Source of the DNA: Alkalihalobacterium alkalinitrilicum
GTDB lineage: Bacteria; Bacillota; Bacilli; Bacillales; Bacillaceae_F
Direction: 5' to 3'
NCBI RefSeq assembly: GCF_002019605.1
Contig: NZ_KV917368.1
Location: forward strand, 3,796,519-3,860,518
DNA: 64,000 bases
Shown: piece after piece, positions 25,241-34,447 of the stretch
Position numbering within the stretch: position 1 is the stretch's first letter
Layout of the letters: each line of letters begins with the position of its first letter
Program-made: the position numbers and the translations under genes
The notes under the pieces: model-generated
The model's input: the letters and a program-made list of their open reading frames with translations, nothing else
Database searches by the model: none
Told to the model about the DNA's origin: nothing

Positions 25241-26083
25241 ATGATACAAGTAGCTGGAAGGCCATTTTCACTAGCTAGCACGATGGACCTCGGAAGGATA
25301 GAAAGAGTAATCATTCGACAAATGATTAATTCTCCTGAATTGTTTTCCTATTTTTCTATGAATGAACTTCAATTTGAAATTAACATTCGCAAAAATATTA
25401 TGGAAAGTGCAAAAGAGATGAATGAGAGTCAAGTGACGTTTACGATCTTTGAAAATGCGAGTTGTAATCCTGCCTACTGGACTTTGACAAACTCAGGTGG
25501 CTTTTTGTTAAGGCCAGATGTGCAGCCATCTGATGCCATTCTAGACATTTACGAGAATGGTTCCCTTTATGGATTTGAATGCGCGACAGCAATTATTATC
25601 ATTTATTATCGTGCCATTTTAAAAAGTATCGGGAAACATCATTTTAATTCTCTATTCCAAAACCTCTATTTATACAGCTGGCATACAGATCCTGACTTAG
25701 ATTTACACATCTTCTATGGAAATCATGTTTCACCTGGAGATGTGGTGTATTTTAACAATCCTGAATTTCATCCAAATGCGTCATGGTATCGAGGATTAAA
25801 TGCCGTCGTGTTGAGCGATGAAACGTTTTTTGGGCATGGGTTTGGAATTATGACTGCTGAACAAATAAAAGAATTTTTAAATTCACAAAGATTTCCAGGA
25901 AGTATGCAGCCTGCATACTTAGCAAATTTAATCACAAGAATATCTCCTGTAACGCTGCAAAAACTTTTATCGATACAAAGTAACCGTTCCTCTTATAAAA
26001 ATCCTAAAATTGTCATACATCATAATCTTTGTTCCATTTCCAGTATTCATTATCAGTTTTATCTTTCAAACATTTATAACTAA
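25241..26083 (+). CDS. tgl: Protein-glutamine gamma-glutamyltransferase (spore-coat transglutaminase)
   Basis: 280 residues. YGFECATAIIIIYY holds the catalytic Cys (~114), and the order of conserved blocks (ENGSLYGFECATA, WHTDPDLDLHIFYGNHVSPG, FNNPEFHPNASWYRGLNAVV, HGFGIMTAEQI) matches B. subtilis Tgl. The enzyme crosslinks coat proteins in the mother cell late in sporulation. I chose the ATG at 25241 because GGGGTATGAC is spaced correctly and the protein then starts like Tgl; an open frame reaches back to a TTG at 25196. The C terminus (from ~250) is ~30 residues longer than B. subtilis Tgl (245) and looks unrelated. Confidence 0.93.
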   Translation: MIQVAGRPFSLASTMDLGRIERVIIRQMINSPELFSYFSMNELQFEINIRKNIMESAKEMNESQVTFTIFENASCNPAYWTLTNSGGFLLRPDVQPSDAILDIYENGSLYGFECATAIIIIYYRAILKSIGKHHFNSLFQNLYLYSWHTDPDLDLHIFYGNHVSPGDVVYFNNPEFHPNASWYRGLNAVVLSDETFFGHGFGIMTAEQIKEFLNSQRFPGSMQPAYLANLITRISPVTLQKLLSIQSNRSSYKNPKIVIHHNLCSISSIHYQFYLSNIYN

Positions 26084-26213
26084 TTATTTGCTGGTGGTTG
26101 TTGTTTGAAAAAAAGGGGACATTCACCCATTTTGCAGGTTGACAGGTTCATATTCCAACTAGGTGAGTATAATGTAGTGTAAATACACAAACCCGAAAGG
26201 AAGTGCTGAGAAC

Positions 26214-26447
26214 ATGTATGCTAGCGCAAATATACCGCCTAATATGATGGCAGGAGCAAATATACCACCAAATATACCGCCTACAATGGTGGCTGGCGTA
26301 ATGGATGCACCGATGCCATATCATACTGCCCCTGCTTACGGATATGGTTATGCTGCTCCTACTCGTGGGTACGGCTTTACATTAATTGTTGTGTTGTTTA
26401 TTTTATTAATCATTGTAGGATGTAGTTTTCCTAAACCTAAATGCTAA
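26214..26447 (+). CDS. YjcZ-like small protein with long Pro/Gly-rich head
   Basis: 77 residues. The N-terminal half is repetitive and rich in Asn, Pro and Ala (ANIPPNMMAGANIPPNIPPT, a near-duplicated block), followed by PAYGYGYAAPTRGYGF. A C-terminal hydrophobic helix (VVLFILLIIVGCSF) is almost the same as in the 29-residue YjcZ protein at 6195-6284. It is probably a spore-surface or forespore membrane-associated protein, placed directly after tgl. AAAGGAAGTGCTGAGAAC precedes the ATG. Confidence 0.75.
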   Translation: MYASANIPPNMMAGANIPPNIPPTMVAGVMDAPMPYHTAPAYGYGYAAPTRGYGFTLIVVLFILLIIVGCSFPKPKC

Positions 26448-26714
26448 TATAAGAGTCCAAGATTAGGGCACGGTCAATGATGAACCGATTACCGTCCTTG
26501 TTATTCTACTAGCGATCGTCCTAAAACCGTTCGTCATAAAGGTTTACACAAAATGTGTACTAATAAGGGATAGGAGATTTAAGAAAATTAGTTTTACAAG
26601 GAAAGTCAGTTGTTTAAGTACTTATAAACTAGACTAACCTAAATTAATGAGACACTATAAAACACCTTCGAAATGGTACACTTAAACAAAGTACTAATTC
26701 GGAGGTGTTTTTGC

Positions 26715-27044
26715 ATGGGCAAAAACGTGTATTCAAATGAGGTTAAGTGGGCAGTTGTGAAAGATAAGATGAGTGGTCAGTTTACGAACCATGAGATCAT
26801 GGAGAAGTATGGGATTAAAAATGTGTCTCAAATAAAAACGTGGATGAAATGGTATCGTGAAAATCAGGTTCATTGATTCGATCAACCAATAGGGAAACAA
26901 TATTCATATGGTCATGGACCTGACAGTTCAAGTGATGAAGAGAAAAAAGAACGTCAAATGAATCACTTAAAACAGGAAAATGAAATCTTAAAAAAGTATT
27001 TGGAGATCGAAAAGGAGTTGAAAAAGAAATCGTCCTCAAACTAG
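26715..27044 (+). pseudogene. IS3 OrfA with in-frame stop
   Basis: Translation from ATG 26715 (RBS CGGAGGTGTTTTTGC) gives MGKNVYSNEVKWAVVKDKMS, a helix-turn-helix (NHEIMEKYGIKNVSQIKTWM), then stops at a TGA (26874-26876) after ENQVH. Without the stop the frame continues through QPIGKQYSYGHG and a leucine-zipper-like helix (MNHLKQENEILKKYLEIEKE) to a TAG at 27042-27044, which is full length. CGA to TGA is the likely mutation. The slippage site AAAAAAG is at 26990-26996. Confidence 0.85.
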
Positions 27045-27877
27045 TCCAGACTTCACGAAAAAAATATACAGTATCAGCTATTTTATCAGCTTTAAATGTT
27101 CCCAGATCCACCTATTATCGCTGGGCATCTGCGCAACTAGTCGAGTTGTCTAAGGACGAGGAAGCGATTATTTACCTTTGCGAAAAAACAAAGTACCGAT
27201 ATGGCCATCGTAAAAGCAAGGAGCTATTAAAACGTGACTATTATATCAAATTAAACCGTAATACTGTTCAACGGATCATGCAGAAATACCACCTTCAATG
27301 TAGAGTAAAGCAAAAAAGTAGGTGGAAATCTCAAGGGGAATCTGTCGTTGTCGCGCCAAACTTATTACAGCGAGAGTTTCACGCAAGCAAACCTAACCAA
27401 AAGTGGGTAACGGATATTACCTACATTCAATATGGTCCAGACACTTTATATTTATCAACGATCATGGACTTGTTTAATAATCAAATCGTTGCTTATAAGC
27501 TTTATACTCATCAACAAATCCCTTTGGTGATTGATACCTTAGATGAAGCACTAGAAAAGCGAGGAAACCCTAAAGGAGTCATCATCCATTCAGATCAAGG
27601 AAGTGTCTATTCTTCTTATGCTTATCAAAAGCGGATTAAAGAAAAGAATTTAGTCAGTAGTAGGTCACGCCGGGGACACTGTTGGGACAACGCAGTCATT
27701 GAGTCTTTCCATTCGAACCTGAAATCAGAAGAATTTCAGTATGTTAAATTCAATTCTTTGTCTTTAGAAGAAGTAAAGGATCGTGTAGATCACTGTATGA
27801 GGTATTATAACGATGAGCGTATCCAAGAAAAACTAGGCTACCACACACCAATAGAGTTTGGTGATATGGCAGCCTAG
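26996..27877 (+). CDS. IS3 OrfB (integrase-type transposase)
   Basis: OrfB is read after a -1 shift at AAAAAAG (26990-26996), opening VFGDRKGVEKEIVLKLVQTS; the first internal ATG-like start is much later. DDE residues are visible: WVTDITYIQYG (D), VIIHSDQGSVYSS (D) and DNAVIESFHSNLKSE (E). The RHGHCWDNA-like SRRGHCWDNAVIE block is typical. The frame is intact, but the OrfA nonsense codon upstream should block production of the OrfAB fusion, so the element is probably immobile unless helped by another copy. Confidence 0.88.
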   Translation, partial: VFGDRKGVEKEIVLKLVQTSRKKYTVSAILSALNVPRSTYYRWASAQLVELSKDEEAIIYLCEKTKYRYGHRKSKELLKRDYYIKLNRNTVQRIMQKYHLQCRVKQKSRWKSQGESVVVAPNLLQREFHASKPNQKWVTDITYIQYGPDTLYLSTIMDLFNNQIVAYKLYTHQQIPLVIDTLDEALEKRGNPKGVIIHSDQGSVYSSYAYQKRIKEKNLVSSRSRRGHCWDNAVIESFHSNLKSEEFQYVKFNSLSLEEVKDRVDHCMRYYNDERIQEKLGYHTPIEFGDMAA

Positions 27878-27931
27878 GAAGGTGTTTTATTACTGTCTCA
27901 TATGACTAGGTCAGTCTATTCCTGCAATTTT

Positions 27932-29359
27932 TTAATAGATAATAACGGGATCGTAGACACTTAAATTATCATATACCTTTTTCATGACACCAGGAGGTAC
28001 GTTGACACAGCCATTTGATCCTGCATTATGGTAGGCATTTTTTGACCAGTTAGTTCGCCAATCAGCATCGTGGAAACCTTGGCCGCTGTTTGTAAATGGT
28101 GCCCAATAATCAACGTCAACGGAGTAATTACTACCAGTGAGTGTGTATGGTGTCCGTTTAAAGAGGATATACCAAACCCCTGGTAATGTATCCTGTTGTG
28201 TACTACGGTTACCAGTAACCACATCGGTAGATACGACTAATTCCCCATCTCTGTAAATCCACATACGCTGTTCTGCAATCGACACTTCAGCATAAGTATC
28301 ACCTATGCCGTAGTTTGAAATTGTTTCATAGCCATAACCTTCGCCACTCCAGCCATTTCCGTAAGTATTAGAAGCAGAAACCGATTCCTGACCTTTCTGA
28401 AAAGCATCTTTTATCATTTTTGACTCTTTTTCTACATTAAGGGCCCAGCCATAACCTTGTCCTTTAACCGATATAACTGAACCTGAATGAGTCTTAAAGG
28501 TGAAGTCTTTGCCTAATGTCGATTGAGCGTTATTAATCTCAACTATCTTCTCATGAATACTATCTGAGTTGATCATAATATTCATATCTTCTGATAAGGA
28601 AGCATTTATAATAAGTTCGCTAGCCGTTAATGAATAGACTTGATCTTGTACCTTATACTCAACAGTATGCCCAAGGAAATCTTGCAGTTTTTCCACCTGT
28701 TTTTGTACAGTCTCACTATCTTCCTTAATGGGTTGTAGAAAAATTGTCTCTAGATAAATTTCACTAGTGTATTCATGTTGGTCGTATTCCTCTAATAGAC
28801 TTTTAACATCATATTGCTCACCTTCAGCGCTTTCAGAAACGATAATTTCGCCATTTTCTAAAGTTGCCTGGGCGTCTATAGGTGCAATCAAATCCTTATT
28901 TATAAAGTTTAGTTCTTGTTCCAACTCCGTTTTTAGTACTTGGCTACGATAGGGGTCTTGGTTGCTTAGTGTTAAATAATACGATTTTGCCTCGGAAGAA
29001 GGAAAAAATGTCCACTGACTATTTAATAGTTTTTTTATCTCGGGCAGATCATTTTCTGTAAATTCCATCTGCGTTTCTTTTCCTTCTAAAATGAGTAGTT
29101 CTCCAATATAAATTTCATTTTTAAAAGCAGATGTTTGCAATTTTTTTAGAGCTTGGTCAGCTGTTAGCCCACTAACTTCTATGTTATTAATAGTGATATT
29201 TGAATTAAAGTGGGTCATCTGATAATAGCTCATTGCAGCAAATATAATTGCAATAACACTGATGATTGCAATTATAAACTTCCAACTTTTAAACCATTTA
29301 GTTGATTTTTGTGGTGAAAGATTATTCTCTTCAACTGATTTTTCTATGGCATACCCCAT
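27932..29359 (-). CDS. L,D-transpeptidase with peptidoglycan-binding domains
   Basis: 475 residues. A membrane anchor near the N terminus (FIIAIISVIAIIFAAMSYYQ, ~29-48) is followed by two putative peptidoglycan-binding (PG_binding_4) repeats (LTADQALKKLQTSAF; and again ~150-220). The C-terminal YkuD domain starts ~340 (AEVSIAEQRMWIYRDGELVV). The catalytic motif HNAGSNGCVNVPP contains the His and nucleophile Cys (~451). It makes or attaches 3-3 crosslinks in peptidoglycan outside the membrane. Monocistronic, just left of an unrelated IS3 element. Confidence 0.92.
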   Translation of the reverse strand: MGYAIEKSVEENNLSPQKSTKWFKSWKFIIAIISVIAIIFAAMSYYQMTHFNSNITINNIEVSGLTADQALKKLQTSAFKNEIYIGELLILEGKETQMEFTENDLPEIKKLLNSQWTFFPSSEAKSYYLTLSNQDPYRSQVLKTELEQELNFINKDLIAPIDAQATLENGEIIVSESAEGEQYDVKSLLEEYDQHEYTSEIYLETIFLQPIKEDSETVQKQVEKLQDFLGHTVEYKVQDQVYSLTASELIINASLSEDMNIMINSDSIHEKIVEINNAQSTLGKDFTFKTHSGSVISVKGQGYGWALNVEKESKMIKDAFQKGQESVSASNTYGNGWSGEGYGYETISNYGIGDTYAEVSIAEQRMWIYRDGELVVSTDVVTGNRSTQQDTLPGVWYILFKRTPYTLTGSNYSVDVDYWAPFTNSGQGFHDADWRTNWSKNAYHNAGSNGCVNVPPGVMKKVYDNLSVYDPVIIY

Positions 29360-29740
29360 ATATATTCCCCCAAAACTATCACTTTCTTAGACTATATACT
29401 TGTCCTTTATACGAAGTTTATACTTATCTTTATTTTACCTCATTATTAATCTTTTACTAGATAGAAAAGACTATTTTTTGTAACTATTTGTAAGTTTAGA
29501 GAGAAATATTTGATATTTTACTCGTTTTTAATCTCAAGTAATTGTGTGCATAAGAGAACCATAGGTTAATTAGGAAAAGGCTTAGGATATTCTTAGCCTT
29601 TTTTGAGGCGAATTAAATTGTTAACTAATTCCTGGGGTGTTGTATAAGCATTGACGTATGGAGAGTAAACGGATTGTAGTGGAGTTTAGGTTTTTTTATC
29701 CCGTACTGTAGCTCTTCAAGGAGGATGGAGATGAATAAAA
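29360..29740. other. Gene-free stretch
   Basis: AT-rich. It contains one hairpin (AAAGGCTTAGGATATTCTTA and GCCTTTTTT, 29576-29602) whose stem resembles the one at 31707-31738. No gene was seen. Confidence 0.5.
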
Positions 29741-29780
29741 AAAACCGTTCGAGAAGAGAATAATCCTCTTCGAACGGTTA
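29741..29780. terminator. Terminator beyond the M14 peptidase gene
   Basis: AACCGTTCGAGAAGAG pairs with CTCTTCGAACGGTT, next to an A8 run that gives a T-run on the minus strand. Confidence 0.75.
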
Positions 29781-29848
29781 TATGAGTGGTTATTATACTA
29801 TTGTTGACCTTACAGATCTTGAGCAAAGCTACAATATAGTATGTGAGC

Positions 29849-31006
29849 TTAATATGCAACAGGTACAAATCCAGAATGATCAGTATTGTAACCAGTAATA
29901 TCTGGTCTCGGGATCTCATCCCATCTCTCGGGGTCGACACCGAACACTTCCTCAGAGGCTAATCCATAGAGTAATTCTTGAATTCCTAATGCATTTTGAC
30001 GAATATTATGACCGCGAGCACGTTGCCCTAAATTCCCGTCTCGTGTATTCCCAGATGTTTCAAAGAAAATAGCAGGATGGCTATGCTCTGCTTCGTTCAA
30101 TCCGTCATAATTAAGGCCCAACATCATGGCTGAAACTACACCACCGTGAATATCAATTTCAGTAAAGCCTGTACGATTATTTCCAGTCGTGTATCGATCG
30201 ATATTAATAAAACCATAATCTTTTAAAGCATCAAAAACATACACTTGCATTTGGCGCGTAATATCTTCGTATTGGCCGTCCTTAATATTAGGAAGTGTTG
30301 GTCCACCAGGAGCTAATGAAATTCCAAGTGACATCGTAATAGCTTCACCTGTCTCAGAATCTGTTTTTAAACCTTGATGGTGAATGTCAATACCATAGTC
30401 GGGTTGAATGTCTGTCCAATAGCTGTACCAAGCTTTAGATTCAACTGCTGCAAAGGCACCTTCCGCCCAGTCACGGTTCAAGTCTATTCTAATTTGATTT
30501 CCTCTATCATTTAATAATGGTTCACTTGTTTCTTGGTCCATTAATACCGTTTGGCGGATATTCATTTCACTGCCATCAGGATTATACATGGGAATAATAT
30601 ACAAGGTTAGTTCATCTAACACTTTACGGTATTGCGTTGACTGATTGCTAATATACATTTGAAGTAGTTGTAGAGACGCTTCCGTTCCGTAAGGCTCATC
30701 ACCATGAATTCGGCTTTGGATCCATACTTTTTCAGGTCCATTTCCAATTTTAGCAACATACAAGTCGCGGCCTTGTTCACTCTTACTATATTCATAACCT
30801 AAATCATCTAGAGTAAATACTTCTAATTCACCTTTACTTCTTTTTTCAAGGGCTTTTAACTCTTTAATCATGTCATCGTATGTAACAATGCTTGAAATGT
30901 TTGTATTTCCTTCGGTTGACGGATGATTTTGTTTAGCAAATACAGAAGAAGAAAAAATAGAAAGCAACATACAGGTACTCAATAATAAAATAAATGCTTT
31001 TTTCAA
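29849..31006 (-). CDS. Secreted M14 family zinc carboxypeptidase
   Basis: 385 residues with a signal peptide (MKKAFILLLSTCMLLSIFSS, cleavage near VFAK). Zinc ligands HGDEPYGTEAS (HxxE) and, further on, GIDIHHQG (His) are present, and FFETSGNTRDG carries the catalytic Glu. IDLNRDW is the conserved substrate-binding NR pair. It cleaves C-terminal residues from extracellular peptides or peptidoglycan stems. The strong AGGAGGTAG ribosome site and the complete length suggest a functional enzyme. Confidence 0.92.
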   Translation of the reverse strand: MKKAFILLLSTCMLLSIFSSSVFAKQNHPSTEGNTNISSIVTYDDMIKELKALEKRSKGELEVFTLDDLGYEYSKSEQGRDLYVAKIGNGPEKVWIQSRIHGDEPYGTEASLQLLQMYISNQSTQYRKVLDELTLYIIPMYNPDGSEMNIRQTVLMDQETSEPLLNDRGNQIRIDLNRDWAEGAFAAVESKAWYSYWTDIQPDYGIDIHHQGLKTDSETGEAITMSLGISLAPGGPTLPNIKDGQYEDITRQMQVYVFDALKDYGFINIDRYTTGNNRTGFTEIDIHGGVVSAMMLGLNYDGLNEAEHSHPAIFFETSGNTRDGNLGQRARGHNIRQNALGIQELLYGLASEEVFGVDPERWDEIPRPDITGYNTDHSGFVPVAY

Positions 31007-31706
31007 AAAAAACTACCTCCTAGAATTTTGTATATGTACGGATACTCTAGTGAAATTTAGTATCTCTATCATTTCCGTTGGTTGAAATTATAATAGAATG
31101 TAATAACTGGAAAATACCCCTAAAAGGTCCTGAATTTACGTAGTGTTAAACTAATGGTGATCTTATCAATACTTTTATCCTATTAAAGTATTAAATTATT
31201 AAATTGTTTTGACAATTTGTAAAATTGGCACTACCTATAAACTAGATAATGTGCCTATAATTATTTCCGTTTTATGAGTTTCTTCTTTTTTGATAAATAG
31301 AAGTTGATTAAAAAGTCCTGTAAAAACAATTTTCAAGAAAGTGATGTTCAACTTTCCATTTGTTTATGAAGACAATCATAGGTTGTTATATTAGGGAGTG
31401 GAAAACAAAATTTAAAGGCTAGCTTTTTTTGTAAATTTTTGGAGAAGGGCTCCATCCCTTTTGGAATAGGTGGTCCAATTAGAAAAGCAGGTGTAGGGCT
31501 AAATGCGTAAGATAATAGGGGGGAGTGAATGAAATGGATGGTAAAGAGGGGAGATTACAAAGAAATCCTCAGAAGGTTTTTAAAAAAGAGCAGCGAGCTA
31601 GTTTAGCCTTATAAATTTTTGCTATTATGAAAAAATAGGCTTAGTTTGTACGATTGAAAATAGCTTAAGAGTGGCTATGTAGAATATAAAGCATGGATAA
31701 TGATTT
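31007..31706. other. Long gene-poor stretch
   Basis: AT-rich and without a clear gene. The only candidate is a 26-codon frame at 31534-31614 with a good ribosome site (GGGGGGAGTGAATGAA): MDGKEGRLQRNPQKVFKKEQ followed by RASLAL, strongly basic. It may be a small protein or chance. Confidence 0.4.
31534..31614 (+). CDS. Possible 26-residue basic peptide
   Basis: A start codon follows a perfect G-rich ribosome site. The peptide is rich in Lys, Arg and Gln and has no known relatives that I recall. Support is the RBS only. Confidence 0.25.
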   Translation: MDGKEGRLQRNPQKVFKKEQRASLAL

Positions 31707-31738
31707 AAAGGCTTAGGATGGCATGTCTAAGCCTTTTT
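31707..31738. terminator. Hairpin terminator
   Basis: AAAGGCTTAG pairs with CTAAGCCTTTTT around GATGGCATGT. Nearest gene ends: the phospholipase-like gene (31768) on the minus strand. Confidence 0.7.
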
Positions 31739-31767
31739 GGTCATTCTAATGTAATTGGCATCTAAAT

Positions 31768-32049
31768 TTAAAAGCCGCAAGTAAACAGAGTTTGAAGTTT
31801 CATATAGTTATAGAGCAGACGGGAGTGTCTTCCTTCTTGTGTGTAGGGATTCATTAAGGGGCGGAGACGATGGAGAAACGCTTGGTCACATTCACAGCGA
31901 TTATGATGCAATTTGTAGCAAAGATCATGGTCTCTACACGCTGCATCTACTCGATTAATAGGAGCACCAGGCCCGCTGCAGCCAGGCCCGCACCAATTAT
32001 AGCCAGGGAAAATACAAAACCGGAAACCTCTATTTGTATTATGCTGCAC
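31768..32049 (-). CDS. Small phospholipase A2-like protein
   Basis: 93 residues. YNWCGPGCSGPGAPINRVD is a calcium-loop-like segment (~18-36), and CRDHDLCYKLH contains the His-Asp pair (H41-D42) of the secretory PLA2 superfamily. CECDQAFLH (~52-60) supplies the second conserved Asp. This matches the parvovirus-VP1-type PLA2 domain found in some small bacterial proteins. It has no signal peptide. The GTG start at 32049 follows AAAGGAGGGTTTTATA. Six or more Cys suggest disulfides, so export or spore location is possible. It would hydrolyse phospholipid sn-2 esters if active. Confidence 0.82.
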   Translation of the reverse strand: MQHNTNRGFRFCIFPGYNWCGPGCSGPGAPINRVDAACRDHDLCYKLHHNRCECDQAFLHRLRPLMNPYTQEGRHSRLLYNYMKLQTLFTCGF

Positions 32050-32212
32050 TATAAAACCCTCCTTTCACTTCTGAAAGTTTTATAGTACAACCTATTCGTT
32101 GGTGTGTGAGTTGGTGTGAGCTGGAACCTAATTGAAAAAAATAAAGACATTTAGTTATAAAAGTTTCGACATCAAAAAGGAGCTCACTAAATGAGCTCCT
32201 ACAATATAACTA

Positions 32213-33427
32213 TTATTTTAAATTTACTAAAATAAAACATTGATCATCATTTTTATGATAAGCATTTGCTTCATGACTGATCCCTGCAATTAACTTCTCT
32301 TTTAACGTAGAGAGCGGAACATCTAAGTTCGAGGCTAAAATGGCGCGTAACCGACTGTCTTCTTCAATTGGGTCTTCTACACCATCTGTATAAAGAAGGA
32401 GTTTGCTGCCTTTTGCATACGGTAACGTTTTCGATTGGAATCTAATACCGTTGAGAAGACCGACTGGAGGACTGGTCGCTGACAGCTCGTCCACTTCTCC
32501 ATTGGCATGTTGGAGCAACGTTGGTGGGTGGCCCGCATTAATATACTCAATTTGTTCTTTGTACGTATCGACTACAGCGTAGAAAGCAGTGCAATAATGG
32601 CGTGTTTCCTCATTGTTGTGAAACAGTGAATGCAAGTAATGATCAAGCTCACTCATGACATGCTCGGGTGTAAATCCTCTTGAGATGAGACGTTGAAAAA
32701 GGGATTGAAGTGACATTGTGATTAATGCTGATGAAATCCCGTGGCCCATCACATCTAAAATCATAACTCCGTACCGATGGGAACCGATTTGGTAAAATCC
32801 ATAGATGTCGCCTGATAATTGACTAGAAGCTTTATAATAGGCTTGAATTTCAATATGTTCATTATCAATGGGATCGGTTAATGATGTTTCTTGAATTTTT
32901 CTTGCTAATTCTAATTTTTTACTCGTATCGAGTTTATATTTTTGATTTTCTTTGTTTAGTTGAACGAGTTCAACTTGTTTTGTTTCTAACGTTTGTAGAG
33001 CAATTTCTAATTCGGCATTCGTCTGATTTTTCGCATGCAAAGCGGCTTCTGCCTCTTTTTTAGCAATGAGAAGTTCATTTTCGTATTCATCTCTTTTCCG
33101 TACAGGGATGAATACACAATCGATGACAGTTATGTTTTCTCGTTGATTTTGTTTAGCGTTAAGAAGTATCGGAATTTCTTCACCTGTTTTCATACGTAAA
33201 GACAAGTACATTTCTTCAACTTTTCCTTCAATTTTCACGAGTGGAAAGAAATACAGTTGATAAAACATCTGAGCTGGAGCCGTTAGGATCTTATGAATAT
33301 GTTGTTGATCTAATTCATCTTCTCTATAACCTAACAAACGAAGTAATGATTGGTTAATAGTGATGATTGTCCCTTCTTCTGTTAAGGTTACAAATCCACA
33401 AGGTGCATAGTTTAATTGTTCATCCAT
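32213..33427 (-). CDS. rsbP: PAS-PP2C phosphatase RsbP (energy-stress input to sigma B)
   Basis: 404 residues and strongly similar throughout to B. subtilis RsbP: an N-terminal PAS domain (APCGFVTLTEEGTIITINQS), a coiled-coil linker (~115-180, AALHAKNQTNAELEIALQTL) and a C-terminal SpoIIE/PP2C domain (LSGDIYGFYQIG, ILDVMGHGISSALITMSLQS, LLLYTDGVEDP). It dephosphorylates the anti-anti-sigma factor RsbV under energy stress, with RsbQ as its obligate partner. I chose the ATG at 33427 (AAAGGTGG upstream), matching the RsbP start; an ATG at 33457 lies inside the end of rsbQ. Confidence 0.93.
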   Translation of the reverse strand: MDEQLNYAPCGFVTLTEEGTIITINQSLLRLLGYREDELDQQHIHKILTAPAQMFYQLYFFPLVKIEGKVEEMYLSLRMKTGEEIPILLNAKQNQRENITVIDCVFIPVRKRDEYENELLIAKKEAEAALHAKNQTNAELEIALQTLETKQVELVQLNKENQKYKLDTSKKLELARKIQETSLTDPIDNEHIEIQAYYKASSQLSGDIYGFYQIGSHRYGVMILDVMGHGISSALITMSLQSLFQRLISRGFTPEHVMSELDHYLHSLFHNNEETRHYCTAFYAVVDTYKEQIEYINAGHPPTLLQHANGEVDELSATSPPVGLLNGIRFQSKTLPYAKGSKLLLYTDGVEDPIEEDSRLRAILASNLDVPLSTLKEKLIAGISHEANAYHKNDDQCFILVNLK

Positions 33428-33449
33428 AGGATAAAGTCCACCTTTATTG

Positions 33450-34271
33450 TTAGCCATTTTTCAAGCAAGATTGGTTCAAATATTGTTGTATTAAAAAGAC
33501 GGTTTCTTCAGGGTGACTCATATGTGGACAGTGCCCTGTTGCTTTCATTAAGGTAAAAGTACTATGATGAAGTTGTTCATGTATATATTTGCCCACTGAA
33601 ACGGGTGCAATGATATCATCTGAACATTGTAATATATAAGTTGGAACCGTAACATGATGTAAGTCTTGTCGGTTGTCTGTAAAAAATGCAGCTTTGGCAA
33701 ACTGATTAGCAATAATCGGGTCGGTTGAGCAAAAGCGTTCTTCTAATTCACCTTTCATGTCAGGTCGATCTGGGTTATTTGTAACCGTTGAAGCAAATAA
33801 GTTGGCCCACCCAATATAATTTTTCTCCATCATTTCAATTAAGCCGAGAAGATCTTCTTTTTCAAAACCACCGATATAATCGGGAGGGTCATTTAGATAG
33901 CACGGCGATGGACCAAGCATAATGAGGTGAGAAAAATATTCAGGTCGACGAAGAGAGGCTAACATTCCAATCATGCATCCAACCGAGTGACCAACAAAAA
34001 CAGCTTCTTTTAAATTCAGGAATGAACAAATGTCGAGAAGATCTTCGGCATAGCCTGAAAGTGTACGATATTTATCAGCAGAATAAGCTCGTAAATCGGA
34101 GTTACCTGAACCTACATAGTCAAATAAGATCAATTGATAATGATCAACAAAAGAATCGAGAGTTAAATTCCAAACACTTTGGTCACAACCAAAACCAGGT
34201 GCAAATAAGATCGGTTGCGAACCATTGCCAATAATTTTTACATTGTTACGTAGTAAGATATCGTGACTCAT
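33450..34271 (-). CDS. rsbQ: Alpha/beta hydrolase RsbQ, activator of RsbP
   Basis: 273 residues. [10 protein letters not shown] contains the nucleophile Ser96, QCSDDIIAP the Asp (~219) and [10 protein letters not shown] the His (~247), the same positions as in B. subtilis RsbQ. The open frame extends further upstream, but ATG 34271 has GAGGGAGTTTTATT as its RBS and gives the usual RsbQ start. It supplies a small ligand or product that activates RsbP. rsbP starts 22 bases after its stop. Confidence 0.94.
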   Translation of the reverse strand: MSHDILLRNNVKIIGNGSQPILFAPGFGCDQSVWNLTLDSFVDHYQLILFDYVGSGNSDLRAYSADKYRTLSGYAEDLLDICSFLNLKEAVFVGHSVGCMIGMLASLRRPEYFSHLIMLGPSPCYLNDPPDYIGGFEKEDLLGLIEMMEKNYIGWANLFASTVTNNPDRPDMKGELEERFCSTDPIIANQFAKAAFFTDNRQDLHHVTVPTYILQCSDDIIAPVSVGKYIHEQLHHSTFTLMKATGHCPHMSHPEETVFLIQQYLNQSCLKNG

Positions 34272-34447
34272 AATAAAACTCCCTCTATGTATCTGAGTGA
34301 AATAGATGGTTTGTATATCATCTATATTAGCACTATCTAACTCGTTTTTGTGCATTTTGAAGTCAGCTATTTAGGAAAGCTGAATACAATACATAGCATG
34401 TCAACAATGAAAACCAGTACAATAAACGGAGAAGGAAGAGGTGTTGT

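Larger units (their letters stand above)
26648..27900 (+). mobile_element. IS3 family insertion sequence (1253 bp)
   Basis: The inverted ends TGAGACACTATAAAACACC (from 26648) and GGTGTTTTATTACTGTCTCA (to 27900) match with one gap. It encodes OrfA and OrfB with a normal A6G slippage motif, but OrfA has a stop codon. A 3-4 base target duplication is not obvious. Confidence 0.9.

Noticed and set aside
26535-26560. Second IS256 end (TTTACACAAAAT)
   Set aside because: Short match to the IS256 right end only; no transposase or partner end nearby.
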